64,000 bases of DNA, from NCBI RefSeq assembly GCF_047824785.1, contig NZ_CP181167.1, positions 3,286,001-3,350,000 on the forward strand, read 5' to 3'. A program made the translations under genes and the position numbers. Below, in pieces: positions 25,857-34,817 of this stretch. The notes below the pieces were generated by a model that had not been told where the DNA came from, did not search any database, and was given only the letters and a program-made list of their open reading frames with translations. Within the stretch, counting starts at the first letter, position 1. Every line of letters starts with the position of its first letter. Origin of the DNA: Nitrobacter sp039808345 (GTDB lineage Bacteria > Pseudomonadota > Alphaproteobacteria > Rhizobiales > Xanthobacteraceae).

Positions 25857-26317
25857 TGAACGTATCCGCCCCGACATTCTCGGCCGAGAATATCGTGGGA
25901 GCCGCGCTTGCCGACAATGTTGAGCAGGCGATCGCGCCATCGAGCGATAAAGCAGCTAAAAGCGCCTAATCCGATCAACCTGTATGGCGCTACCAAGCTT
26001 GCATCGGATAAACTGTTCAAACGACGCACCGCCGTTTCGGTCTCGTGCTACGGTAACGTTACCGGCTCGCGCGGCTCGATCGTCCCATTTTTCGAGACCC
26101 TGATAGCGCGAGGCGCCAGTTGCCGATGACCGATGCCGCCATGCCCCGTTTCTGGATTTCGCCGCAGGAAAGCGTCGACTTCGTGCTGAAGTGCTTCCAG
26201 CGCATGCGTGGCGGCGAGATATTTTTTTTACTGAATCTGCCATCGATCCGGATAGTCGACCCTTTCCTGTGCTCTGTGGATCAGATCGGGGAATTTGGTG
26301 AACGGACCAGGACATGA
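25857..26317 (+). pseudogene. pseB: Decayed pseB (UDP-GlcNAc 4,6-dehydratase/5-epimerase)
   Basis: Three frames together spell a PseB middle and C-terminal part: AENIVGAALADNVEQAIAPSSDKAA (ending in a stop near 25969), then NPINLYGATKLASDKLF..YGNVTGSRGSIVPFFETLIARGA, then LPMTDAAMPRFWISPQESVDFVLKCFQRMRGGEIF..PSIRIVD. The N-terminal Rossmann part with the NAD-binding Gly motif is absent, there are at least two frameshifts and a short deletion after KLF, and the end is scrambled. It cannot make an active dehydratase. It ends at the start of pseC, preserving the usual pseB-pseC order. Confidence 0.88.
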
Positions 26318-27471
26318 TCCCCTATGGTCGTCAGAACATCTCCAGCGCCGATGTCGAGGCGGTCGTCGAAGTCCTTCGGTCGGATTTCCTAACCCAGGGG
26401 CCGATGGTCCCCAGGTTCGAGGAGACGTTGGCGCGGAAAGTCGACGCGCCTGAAGCGGTGGCCTTTTCCTCAGCAACTGCGGCACTGCACATCGCCTGTC
26501 TCGCGCTCGGGCTTGGCCCAGGGGATCGACTGTGGACGGTGCCGAACACCTTTGTGGCCTCCGCCAACTGCGGACTCTACTGCGGAGCGATCGTCGATTT
26601 CGTCGATATCGATCCCAAGACCAGAAACATGGACGCCGAGGCACTCGCCACCAAGCTCGAAGCGGCCGAGCGTGACGGCACCCTGCCGAAGATTGTCGTT
26701 CCCGTGGACTTCGCCGGCACTTCCGCGGACCTTGCGTCTATCCGCCGACTGGCGGACCGATACGACTTCCGCATTCTTGAAGACGCGAGCCATGCCGTTG
26801 GCGGATACTACCAGAAAAGGCCGGTCGGTTCGAGCGAACTGGCTGACGTTACCGTTTTTTCCTTCCATCCCGTCAAGATCGTGACGACAGGAGAAGGCGG
26901 TGCGGCGACCACGCGTTCCGCCGAGATCGCCCATCGCATGCGCCTGCTCCGCAACCATGGCATTTCGCGCGATCCGGCTGATATGACCGCCGCTTCCGAA
27001 GGCCCTTGGTATTATGAGCAGGTGATGCTCGGCTACAACTACCGTATGACCGACATTCAGGCGGCGCTCGGCGTGAGGCAGTTTGATCGCCTCGCTGAAT
27101 TCATCGCCCGGCGACAGACCATCGCTGCGCGTTATCATGAAGCGCTTGCTCGTCTTCCCGTGATTCGCCAGTTCGTGCCGGAGGACACCCTCTCGGCATT
27201 TCATCTATATGTCATTGAACTGGATGAAACCGTACGACGCACGCGCGCCGAGGTTGTTGCTGCGATGCGCTCGTCCGGTATCGGCGTCAACGTCCATTAC
27301 ATCCCGGTCCATCTGCAGCCATGGTATCGGGCCTTGGGATTCTCCCGTGGAGATTTTCCGGCTTCCGAAAAATATTACGACTTCGCGCTGACCTTGCCTA
27401 TTCATCCAAACCTGAGCTCCGAACAGCAGGATTACGTCGTGGAACGGTTATCCCGCGCGCTCGAAGCTTGA
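26314..27471 (+). CDS. pseC: UDP-4-amino-4,6-dideoxy-N-acetyl-altrosamine transaminase (PseC)
   Basis: A 385-residue DegT/DnrJ/EryC1 aminotransferase starting MIPYGRQNISSADVEAV, the PseC N-terminus. The PLP-lysine lies in FSFHPVKIVTTGEGG and the phosphate-binding residues in SSATAALHIA. LRNHGISRDP and YNYRMTDIQAALGVRQ are also family motifs. It aminates the product of PseB at C4. Because the local pseB is dead, PseC must take its substrate from a pseB encoded elsewhere or be useless. Intact reading frame, 4 bp overlap with the pseB remnant. Confidence 0.88.
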   Translation: MIPYGRQNISSADVEAVVEVLRSDFLTQGPMVPRFEETLARKVDAPEAVAFSSATAALHIACLALGLGPGDRLWTVPNTFVASANCGLYCGAIVDFVDIDPKTRNMDAEALATKLEAAERDGTLPKIVVPVDFAGTSADLASIRRLADRYDFRILEDASHAVGGYYQKRPVGSSELADVTVFSFHPVKIVTTGEGGAATTRSAEIAHRMRLLRNHGISRDPADMTAASEGPWYYEQVMLGYNYRMTDIQAALGVRQFDRLAEFIARRQTIAARYHEALARLPVIRQFVPEDTLSAFHLYVIELDETVRRTRAEVVAAMRSSGIGVNVHYIPVHLQPWYRALGFSRGDFPASEKYYDFALTLPIHPNLSSEQQDYVVERLSRALEA

Positions 27472-29174
27472 GGACCCGATTTGTTGTGCTTTTAGAGATA
27501 CCGACCGGCGATCGTGATCTTTTCGAGGTGGTTTGCGCGATCGAAAGATTGAAAACAGGTCGCAGGGATCTTCATGGCGTCATGAGTATTAGCGAATTTC
27601 TAGAAGAGAATCGTCGGTTCTGGACGTCCTCTCTCCCGTCCGAATCTGATCGCGTCATCATTCTTGACCTTTATCACAATGCCAATGTTCACTTCCATCT
27701 GTTCGCGAATTGCGTCGTTGCGAAGTGCATACAGCACATATGGGGAGGTGAGATCGTCGGGGTTTTCGCCGATGACTTTGACGATGACCGAAAGACAGAC
27801 GCTAAGGCAAACCAGGCGCTTGCTCGTTCGTTTGGTATCAGTCGCTTCTGCAATATCTCCGAATTCCGCAATCGCTTCCTGTCTGATCCGGTTTGGTCGG
27901 CCAATGCAGAGAGCGACCTTCGCAAGCGGCTGCAAGGAAAATCGGGATCCGCGCTCAGGCAAGCAATTCAGTTACTATCAGAACCGGAATTCCCGCGACG
28001 CGGACGTCTGATTTACAACGAGTACCTGAGACGATCGGGCTCCGGCACCATCGACAATCTGAGCGACGAACTCATCGCAGCCGCAAAGCTCGTGTCGGCG
28101 GACCACGAAGCCATTCCCATGATGTTTGGAAAGTCCCCGATTCGAGCGTGTGTCCTGGGGCACATCTGCTATTCAGGATCGGGACAGCTGGCTGATTTTT
28201 CGGCCCGGAACGGCGCACCGACATATCTGGTCGAACAGTATATCCCAATTGCCGTTACGCGATATCGGGATCAAACCGACCTGTCGTCCGGCCTTCCGAG
28301 CGACTGCAAGGGGATGCTGGAAAAATTCGCTTTCGATCAGGCTCTACTGGATGACCCCGGACTCGACCTGTTCGACGGCGCTGTCGAGGGCACGCTGGCG
28401 CGAACCATCGACCCGCTATTGAACCGTGACGTTGTCGATCAGCTACCCGTTTCTCGCAAAGCCTTCCTTGAGAACTGCGGTGTTGACCCAAAGAATCCCA
28501 CGGTCTGCGTATTCGCGCATGTGTTTCAGGACGCTCCGCTGACAAGACAGAGGCAAGTCTCGGACGACTACTGGCAAGCTCTCGTCGACGTCGTTGATCT
28601 TGCGCGGCAACTGACACATCTCAACTTGATTATAAAGCCGCATCCGCTGAACGAGAGCCACGATCGAAAGCATTCGTGGGACAGGCTGCATGAATACTGC
28701 GCGGACATCAGGAATGTCGGATTTGCGGATGGCGCCCTCAGCGCCGGCGAGGTCATGAAGCATTGCGATGCCGGTCTCACGGTTCGTGGAACGGTTCTCT
28801 ACGAAATGGCCGCGGCTGGACACAGAATGATCGCCACGGGTGAAGACAAGTATTCCGGCCTTGGCATTGTCGAGGAGGCATCCAGCATGGAAGATCTCAA
28901 GAGCATTCTGACGAATGTGTCGCGGGAGGCCTGGTCGATGCCGGCGGAGCAACGCCGGCGCGCCTTGGCTTATTCCTACTGCCTGCTCCAGGGATTCCGT
29001 AGTAAATCGATCCTGGTTCCTGATAAGCGCTGGGCTCCTGAAGAATATTTCCGCAGCGCGACACTGGCGCTGTCGAACTTTAGACTGGAGGAAGATCCCC
29101 TCTTTATAAACCTGAAGTCGTTTCTCCGAAATGACCTGCCAATGCTGATTTCGAAAGAGGCATTTCCGGGATGA
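27468..29174 (+). CDS. Surface-glycan glycosyltransferase-like protein (KpsC/KpsS- or CgeB-type, uncertain)
   Basis: A protein of about 568 residues. The N-terminal half is lineage-specific. The C-terminal half has glycosyltransferase features: NPTVCVFAHVFQDAPLTRQRQV, LNLIIKPHPLNESHD (a KPHP motif) and CDAGLTVRGTVLYEMAAAGHRMIATGEDKYSGLG, as in capsule/nonulosonate transferases that use CMP-sugars. I placed the start at the TTG overlapping the pseC stop (TTGA), because the frame is open and conserved-looking from there; a GTG at 27486 is an alternative. From context it may transfer the pseudaminic-like sugar to a surface protein or polysaccharide. Confidence 0.65.
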   Translation: MRTRFVVLLEIPTGDRDLFEVVCAIERLKTGRRDLHGVMSISEFLEENRRFWTSSLPSESDRVIILDLYHNANVHFHLFANCVVAKCIQHIWGGEIVGVFADDFDDDRKTDAKANQALARSFGISRFCNISEFRNRFLSDPVWSANAESDLRKRLQGKSGSALRQAIQLLSEPEFPRRGRLIYNEYLRRSGSGTIDNLSDELIAAAKLVSADHEAIPMMFGKSPIRACVLGHICYSGSGQLADFSARNGAPTYLVEQYIPIAVTRYRDQTDLSSGLPSDCKGMLEKFAFDQALLDDPGLDLFDGAVEGTLARTIDPLLNRDVVDQLPVSRKAFLENCGVDPKNPTVCVFAHVFQDAPLTRQRQVSDDYWQALVDVVDLARQLTHLNLIIKPHPLNESHDRKHSWDRLHEYCADIRNVGFADGALSAGEVMKHCDAGLTVRGTVLYEMAAAGHRMIATGEDKYSGLGIVEEASSMEDLKSILTNVSREAWSMPAEQRRRALAYSYCLLQGFRSKSILVPDKRWAPEEYFRSATLALSNFRLEEDPLFINLKSFLRNDLPMLISKEAFPG

Positions 29175-29229
29175 GTTCGAAACGATTTGCGCGCAGGATT
29201 GGTTTTTTCTCGACCTGGCGCGGAACCGG

Positions 29230-30480
29230 TCATGGCTCTGATTCTTCGACCGCCGGGGAGTCAGGTGTGTTGGGATCAAGCAGCGACGCGATCGGCGTCG
29301 TGCGGGGAAGAATCTGGAAGTCCTGCTGCCTGGGCGCCGGAACGGGCGGCGCCGCTTTCTCGCGCCACAGGCCGAACACCGTTGTGACGCCGGCGCAAAG
29401 CGCGATGAACAGAAACAGTCCCCCGGAGTTCTGGCCTGTCATGAACAACGCGCCGCCGATCGGCCCGATGGCGGCGCCGGCCGAATACAGCAGCACCAGG
29501 CGTCCGCTCGCGGCGATCCGCTGCGTTGCGAGCAGGCGGTCGTTGCAGTGAGCGACGCATAGCGGATAGAGCGCGAAGCTGAGGCCGCCGAACATCGCAC
29601 CTAACACCATCAGCCACGGGCCGGGCGACCCCAGCAGCGAAATCGCGAGGCTCACGCATAGCGTGGCCGCGAAGCTGACCACGATGACATGGCGGCGGTC
29701 GTAGCGATCGGAGAGCCGTCCGAGCGGCCATTGCAGGGCGACACCGCCGAGAATCACGACCATCATGAAATGGGCCGTCTGCGGCAGGTCGAGGCCGAGG
29801 CGGCGGACCTGCACCGCCGCGAGACCGTAGAACGCGCCCAGCATCAGGCCGGTGGCCATCGTGCCGACGGTACCGAGCGGCGCACCGGAGAACAGCGTCC
29901 CGATTCCGAATGCGGCCGCTTCTGCCGGCGGCGGCGCCGAGGTGCGCGTCAGGCACAACGGAATGATCGAGAGCGAAATCAGCATCGAGGCCAGTTGAAA
30001 CGGGACGGCCGGCTGATCGCCGGTGGCGCCCAGCAACAATTGTCCCACCGCCTGTCCGCAATAAAGCGCGACCATATAGGCCGCCAGAATGCTGCCGCGT
30101 GAAACCGTATCGGCGCGCTCGTTGAGCCAGCTTTCGAGGCAGACGAAGACGCCGGCCAGGCAAAAGCCGTCGATCAGCCGCAGACCTGACCACAGCAGCG
30201 GGTCGGTGAATTGCGCATAGCCGAGGGTACTCGCCGATAGCAGCGCGACGAAGGCTGCGAAAGCGCGGATGTGTCCGACGCGGCGGACGATGCGTCCCGA
30301 ACGAAGCGCGCCGATCACCAGCCCGGCGAAATAGACGGTCGCCACCAGGCCAATGATGATTGTGCTCTGCCCCGCGCGCTCGAGCCGCAGGCTCAGCAGC
30401 GTCGCCATGAATCCACTGCCCGCCATCAGAATGAAGATGGCAAGCAACAGACTGCGGACCGATGCGATGGCGGAAAGCAT
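29230..30480 (-). CDS. MFS transporter, YcaD-like
   Basis: A 416-residue 12-TM major facilitator with an atypical short N-terminus (MLSAIASVRSLLLAIFILMAGSGFMATLLSLRLERAG), the loop 2-3 motif GRIVRRVGHIRAFA and the second-half copy GRLSDRYDRRHVIV. The pattern fits the YcaD/YfkF group. It lies downstream of ectD on the same strand, separated by a 35-codon ORF, so it could be co-transcribed with the ectoine genes, though YcaD-like carriers have no known ectoine substrate. Converges with the glycosyltransferase gene, 55 bp apart. Confidence 0.82.
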   Translation of the reverse strand: MLSAIASVRSLLLAIFILMAGSGFMATLLSLRLERAGQSTIIIGLVATVYFAGLVIGALRSGRIVRRVGHIRAFAAFVALLSASTLGYAQFTDPLLWSGLRLIDGFCLAGVFVCLESWLNERADTVSRGSILAAYMVALYCGQAVGQLLLGATGDQPAVPFQLASMLISLSIIPLCLTRTSAPPPAEAAAFGIGTLFSGAPLGTVGTMATGLMLGAFYGLAAVQVRRLGLDLPQTAHFMMVVILGGVALQWPLGRLSDRYDRRHVIVVSFAATLCVSLAISLLGSPGPWLMVLGAMFGGLSFALYPLCVAHCNDRLLATQRIAASGRLVLLYSAGAAIGPIGGALFMTGQNSGGLFLFIALCAGVTTVFGLWREKAAPPVPAPRQQDFQILPRTTPIASLLDPNTPDSPAVEESEP

Positions 30481-30500
30481 GACCAGCGTAGCGCGCGGCG

Positions 30501-30608
30501 TCAGGCCGCGCGCCGACCCTCCGCTTCATCTTCACCATTGTCGAGCAGCGTGCCGGTCGCGGCCACGGGCGCACTGCCGGGATTGCCGATACCGTGACCG
30601 TCTCTCAT
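30501..30608 (-). CDS. Possible 35-residue small protein coupled to ectD
   Basis: An ATG at 30608 overlaps the ectD stop (ATGA), and the frame runs 35 codons (MRDGHGIGNPGSAPVAATG...) to a TGA 20 bp before the MFS start. The spacing and coupling are gene-like. The sequence is Gly/Ala/Pro-rich, without a recognised domain, and could simply be a chance frame in GC-rich DNA. Confidence 0.3.
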   Translation of the reverse strand: MRDGHGIGNPGSAPVAATGTLLDNGEDEAEGRRAA

Positions 30609-31528
30609 GCGAGAGCCTCCTCCATCAGCGGTCCGCCCTGCGGTATCAGCGGCCTCGGCTCGCCGCGCGCGGCGACGAAGCCCGGCCGCGGCTTGCTGGC
30701 ACCGAACGGAGCCTGTAGCCGGTTGCTGACGGCATTGTAGACGAAGAATGCGTTGGCGCGCGGATACGGCGTGATATTGCCGTTCGACCCATGCATCGTG
30801 TTGCAGTCGAAGATCACCACCGTGCCGGCTTTGCCGGTCGGCGCCACGATGCCGTGGCGATGCGCCAGTTCGGTCAGGCTCTGCCGATCAGGCACGCCGT
30901 ATTCCTGCTTCTTCAGCGAGGTGAGATAATGATCGTCCGGCGTCGCGCCGAGGCAGGTGAGGAAGACGCGATGCGATCCCGGCATCAGCATCAACGGCCC
31001 GTTGTCAGGCGTATTCTCGGCCAACAGCACCGACATCGACAACGCGCGCATGCGTGGCATGCCGTCCTCCACGTGCCAGGTCTCGAAGTCGGAGTGCCAG
31101 TAGAACTCCCTGCCCTCAAAGCCGGGTTTGTAATTGAGGCGTGATTGGTGGATGTAGACCTGATCGTTGAGCAGGAATTGAGCGATGCCGGCGAGCCGCG
31201 CATCGGCGGCAAGCCGTCCGACGATGCTGCTCTGGGCGTGGATCTCGAAGATCGAGCGGATCTCGTCGCTGCCTCGTTCTGTAATGACCGTCTCGGGGTT
31301 CAGGCCTTCCGGTCCCGACAGCAGCTGTTCCGACTGTTTCTGAAGGTAGGCGACTTCCTCCGGAGAAAACACGTTTTCGAGCACCAGGAAGCCATTGCGA
31401 TCGAACTCCTCGGACTGCCGCCGCGTCAGCGGCGCATGCCCGGTCCACTCGCCGTGGACGACCGGATCGAGGCGCGGCAGCATCTGTGCTTCCGCGGTGA
31501 TGCGGGACGGGTAGATGTCGGTGGTCAT
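30605..31528 (-). CDS. ectD: Ectoine hydroxylase EctD
   Basis: A 307-residue Fe(II)/2-oxoglutarate dioxygenase that converts ectoine to 5-hydroxyectoine. Visible features: the EctD signature segment FYWHSDFETWHVEDGMPRMRALSMS containing the HxD iron ligands, the distal His in CNTMHGSNGN, and QSRLNYKPGFEG. The start at 31528 follows AAAGAGAG; six further in-frame codons lie upstream. Fourth gene of an ectABCD operon, 22 bp after ectC. Confidence 0.95.
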   Translation of the reverse strand: MTTDIYPSRITAEAQMLPRLDPVVHGEWTGHAPLTRRQSEEFDRNGFLVLENVFSPEEVAYLQKQSEQLLSGPEGLNPETVITERGSDEIRSIFEIHAQSSIVGRLAADARLAGIAQFLLNDQVYIHQSRLNYKPGFEGREFYWHSDFETWHVEDGMPRMRALSMSVLLAENTPDNGPLMLMPGSHRVFLTCLGATPDDHYLTSLKKQEYGVPDRQSLTELAHRHGIVAPTGKAGTVVIFDCNTMHGSNGNITPYPRANAFFVYNAVSNRLQAPFGASKPRPGFVAARGEPRPLIPQGGPLMEEALA

Positions 31529-31550
31529 TTCGATTCTCTCTTTCAAGAGT

Positions 31551-31967
31551 TCAGGAATTGACGGCGACCTTCAGCGCCGGAACGTCGACTGCGGCCGGAT
31601 AGGCGCCGTTCTCGTCATGAACCTCCCGGCCGGTTACCGGCGGATTGAACACACAGGCCGTCAGGATGTCGGTCTCCGGGCGAACAATGTGCCGGTCGTT
31701 GTTGTTCAGCGCATACATGACCCCCGGCGAGAGCTTGTGCACTTCTCCAGTGCCGAGATCCTCGATGGTCCCGGTCCCGTCCAGAACGAACACCGCCTCG
31801 AGATGGTTCTGATAATGCATCCGAAGCTCTTGTCCGGCGTACATCGTCGTGATGTGGAACGAGAAACCCATGCCGTCACTCTTGAGGAGAAGCCTGGCGC
31901 TGTCCCAGCCCTTCGATTTGACGAGACGGTCAGTCCTGCGGATATCGCTGAGCTGACGAACGATCAT
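31551..31967 (-). CDS. ectC: Ectoine synthase EctC
   Basis: A 138-residue cupin that cyclises N-gamma-acetyl-diaminobutyrate to ectoine. It starts MIVRQLSDIRRTDRLVKSKGWDSARLLLKSDGMGFSFHITT and carries the cupin metal/substrate motifs YQNHLEAVFVLDGTGTIED and DRHIVRPETDILTACVFNPPVTG. Length and motifs match the family throughout. It lies 15 bp downstream of ectB. Confidence 0.96.
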   Translation of the reverse strand: MIVRQLSDIRRTDRLVKSKGWDSARLLLKSDGMGFSFHITTMYAGQELRMHYQNHLEAVFVLDGTGTIEDLGTGEVHKLSPGVMYALNNNDRHIVRPETDILTACVFNPPVTGREVHDENGAYPAAVDVPALKVAVNS

Positions 31968-31982
31968 CTGTTTTTCCTTTCT

Positions 31983-33308
31983 TTACTCGGCTGCGACGCT
32001 GTAGCTCCCGGTCATCACGGTGCGGATGGATTCCTCGAGAATGTCGAGTCCGGCCGAGAAAACGGCCTCGTCGATGGTGAGCGGCGCCAGCACCTTGACG
32101 ATCTCGTCGTGCGCGCCGCTGGTTTCGATGACGAGTCCGGCGGCGAAACAGGCGAGCGTGATGGTGTCGGCGACCTTTCCGGAGCCGATGTCGATGCCGC
32201 GCATCATGCCGCGCCCGCGCGTGGATAGACCGAATTCCGCAGCCATCGCGCTCAGGCGCCTGGACAGCAAATCACCCTTGCGTCGAATATCCTTTTCGAA
32301 CGCGTCGTTCCGCCAGAAGTGCCGCAGCGCCGCCGTCGCGGTCACGAAGGCGTGGTTGTTGCCGCGGAACGTGCCGTTGTGCTCGCCGGGCGACCACTGG
32401 TCGAGTTCGGGCGAAAACAGCGTCAGCGCGAACGGCAACCCCATGCCGGAAAGCGATTTCGCCATGGTGACGATATCAGGCGTGAAGCCCATGCCTTCAA
32501 AGCTGAAGAACTTGCCGGTGCGCCCGCAGCCGGCCTGAATGTCGTCGACGATCAGCAAAGCGCCATGGCGCCTGGTGATGCCGGCGATCGCCCGCAGCCA
32601 TTCCGGCGACGCGGCGTTGAGCCCACCTTCGCCCTGAACCGTCTCGACGAGAATCGCCGCCGGTTCATCGAGCCCGCTGGAGGGATCGGACAGCCGTTGC
32701 TCCAGTAACGCGGCGGTGTCGACATCGGCGCCGTAATAGCCGTCATACGGCTCGTGGCTGACATGGCTGAGCGGCACGCCCGCGCCGGAGCGCTTGGCGG
32801 CATTGCCCGTGCAGGCAAGCGCGCCCAGTGTCATGCCATGAAAAGCGTTGGTGAAGGCGATCACCAATTCGCGTCCGGTCACCTTGCGGGCAAGTTTGAT
32901 GGCCGCTTCGACCGCGTTGGTGCCGGTCGGCCCGGTGAACATCGCGCGATAGTCCAGCCCCCGGGGTTTCAGGATCAGCGACTCGAAGGTTTCGAGAAAC
33001 TCCGCCTTGGCGTCGGTGTGCAGATCGAGTCCGTGAGTGATGCCATCGGCCGAAATGTAATCGACCAGCGCTTTTTTCAGCACAGGATGATTGTGCCCGT
33101 AATTAAGCGTCGAGCATCCCGACAGGAAGTCGAGATAGCGCCCGCCCTGATTGTCGTACATCCAGACGTCCTCGGCCCGGCTGAACTGACGCGGCATGGC
33201 GCGCGCATAGCTGCGCACTTCGGACTCGCGGCGTTCATAGATAGACCGGTCGGGAATGTGGCCTGTTGGCTTGGGCCGCGTCTGGCGAACAAGTGTGGCT
33301 GTGGTCAT
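31983..33308 (-). CDS. ectB: Diaminobutyrate-2-oxoglutarate transaminase EctB
   Basis: A 441-residue class III PLP aminotransferase that makes L-2,4-diaminobutyrate from aspartate semialdehyde. Motifs: FTGPTGTNAVEAAIKLARKVTGR, AFHGMTLG, LIVDDIQAGCGRTG and the PLP-lysine in MAKSLSGMGLP. The N-terminus RSIYERRESEVRSYARAMPR is typical of EctB. I chose the ATG at 33308, which has an AGGAGGC-like SD and lies 4 bp after the ectA stop. No dedicated aspartokinase (ask_ect) gene follows. Confidence 0.95.
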   Translation of the reverse strand: MTTATLVRQTRPKPTGHIPDRSIYERRESEVRSYARAMPRQFSRAEDVWMYDNQGGRYLDFLSGCSTLNYGHNHPVLKKALVDYISADGITHGLDLHTDAKAEFLETFESLILKPRGLDYRAMFTGPTGTNAVEAAIKLARKVTGRELVIAFTNAFHGMTLGALACTGNAAKRSGAGVPLSHVSHEPYDGYYGADVDTAALLEQRLSDPSSGLDEPAAILVETVQGEGGLNAASPEWLRAIAGITRRHGALLIVDDIQAGCGRTGKFFSFEGMGFTPDIVTMAKSLSGMGLPFALTLFSPELDQWSPGEHNGTFRGNNHAFVTATAALRHFWRNDAFEKDIRRKGDLLSRRLSAMAAEFGLSTRGRGMMRGIDIGSGKVADTITLACFAAGLVIETSGAHDEIVKVLAPLTIDEAVFSAGLDILEESIRTVMTGSYSVAAE

Positions 33309-33312
33309 GTCG

Positions 33313-33828
33313 TCAGGCCTCCTGATCTTGGTTCCGGGAGTTTCGGCTTGGCAGCGGCCCAATGCGGGCCAGCCATTCGGTATCGTGCGCGCCGGCGAAG
33401 TGCGCATCGCATTCGAACATCGCGCTTCTGGTCAGCGGCGCGCCCCATGCGCGCGACAGACTGTTGAACAACGCCCAGGACGGCGCATTGCCGTCGGTGA
33501 TCGTGGTGATGAGATGCGTGACGCCTTCGGCGGCCGGTCGCGCCAGCAGCGCGTTGATCATGCGCCGGGCAAGGTGCTGGCCGCGCGCGGGGCGCGCGGT
33601 CGCAACCTGCCAGACGAAAAAACCGGTCGGCTCCGTCGGCGGACGATAGCCCGAGGTCCATCCCAGGATTTCACCGTTGATCTCACCATTCCGCTCGACA
33701 ACGATGCAGGTCTCCGCGAAGTGCGTACACTGAAGCAGGTTGCAGTAAGCGGAATTGACGTCGAGCGGCGCGCAGGCTGCGATCAGCCGCGTAATCGCAG
33801 GGCCATCCGCGGCCACGGGCTTTCTCAA
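33313..33828 (-). CDS. ectA: L-2,4-diaminobutyrate acetyltransferase EctA
   Basis: A 171-residue GNAT enzyme: RKPVAADGPAITRLIAACAPLDVNSAYCNLLQCTHFAETCIV, GEILGWTSGYRPP, FVWQVATARPARGQHLARRMINALL and TDGNAPSWALFNSLSRAWG are all EctA motifs. No ATG is available at the right place: the frame stays open upstream for about 45 codons without ATG or GTG. I place the start at TTG 33828, which has GAAGGG 6 nt upstream; the true N-terminus could be slightly longer. First gene of the operon. Confidence 0.9.
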   Translation of the reverse strand: MRKPVAADGPAITRLIAACAPLDVNSAYCNLLQCTHFAETCIVVERNGEINGEILGWTSGYRPPTEPTGFFVWQVATARPARGQHLARRMINALLARPAAEGVTHLITTITDGNAPSWALFNSLSRAWGAPLTRSAMFECDAHFAGAHDTEWLARIGPLPSRNSRNQDQEA

Positions 33829-34053
33829 CCTGAACCCTTCGCGTTCGCGAAAGTCCCGGGCCGCGCTGAAAGCCGTGGACGAGGATCCGCCGGACTTTTG
33901 GATTCGGCGATCCGCAATTTCTTTAGCTTCCGAATTAATTGCTTCGATCTCCGTATTATCTTCAGCCTACCTCATGAGCTTTTCGATAGCAAGTTTACTA
34001 ATTTTGCCTTATTGTAGCCGTCGATATTAATTCGAAAAGCGAAATATATTTGA
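33829..34053. promoter_or_regulatory. Divergent ectABCD / marR control region
   Basis: The 225-bp spacer becomes very AT-rich at 33890-34050. It must hold the promoters of both units and the regulator's binding site. A short palindrome TTCGAAAAGCGAA near 34031-34044 is the only candidate operator I see; it is weak evidence. Confidence 0.4.
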
Positions 34054-34602
34054 ATGATTAGCCATGGAATGCGGGACAGTCGTCTGAACCCGGCGAGAGC
34101 GTTAAGAACGTGCATGACATCAGACATCGCCTCACTGACGCTGCGCGCCTTGCGACGGGTGCTGCGCGCAACCGAAATCGGCAGCCGCCAACTGGCCGTC
34201 GCCACCGGCCTCACCACATCGCAATGGCTGGTGCTGCGGGAGATCGAAGCGCGCGCAAAAACGACGCCCGGCGTCGTCGCCCAGGCGCTTCAGTTCAGTC
34301 AGGCGACGATCACGACAATCGTTGACCGGCTTGTTGCGCTGGACCTGGTGCAACGCCAACGCAACGCCAACGACAAGCGCCAGTTTCTTCTGACGGCAAC
34401 GCAGGCAGGCCGGAACGTCGTGATCAATGCACCCGACCTGCTCCACCTGACGTTTACAGGTCGCTTCGTCAAGTTGCCGTCATGGGAGCAAGCCATGATT
34501 CTCGCCGCGGTGGAGCGTCTGGCCTTGTTGATGGACGCGCAGGATATCGACGCCGCGCCATTGCTGGACAGCGCGGCGATCGATCAATCCCAGCCGAAAT
34601 AG
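34054..34602 (+). CDS. MarR-family transcriptional regulator (EctR-like)
   Basis: A protein of about 182 residues (162 if started at the ATG at 34114). The winged-helix core is clear: SQWLVLREIEARAKTTPGVVAQALQFSQATITTIVDRLVALDLVQRQRNANDKRQFLLTATQAGR. A MarR gene divergent from ectA is the arrangement of EctR repressors of ectoine genes in methylotrophs, so it probably represses ectABCD at low osmolarity (inference). Confidence 0.85.
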   Translation: MISHGMRDSRLNPARALRTCMTSDIASLTLRALRRVLRATEIGSRQLAVATGLTTSQWLVLREIEARAKTTPGVVAQALQFSQATITTIVDRLVALDLVQRQRNANDKRQFLLTATQAGRNVVINAPDLLHLTFTGRFVKLPSWEQAMILAAVERLALLMDAQDIDAAPLLDSAAIDQSQPK

Positions 34603-34817
34603 ATCGACATGCTTTGCCAAATACCTCTCAAAAGGATCGCGCTCCGTTTGCTATGGGCGACTCCGGGAGGTCGATGCATCAAATCGGAACACGCTAAATT
34701 TGGTTCTGATCCAGCTATCAACTTCGAGGGCAAACCCCACCTTAACGCAAGATAGGGCTGCGTGTCTCCTCGCGTGCCGAGCGTATGGATGGAAAAGCGC
34801 GTCCGTATACGCTCCAT

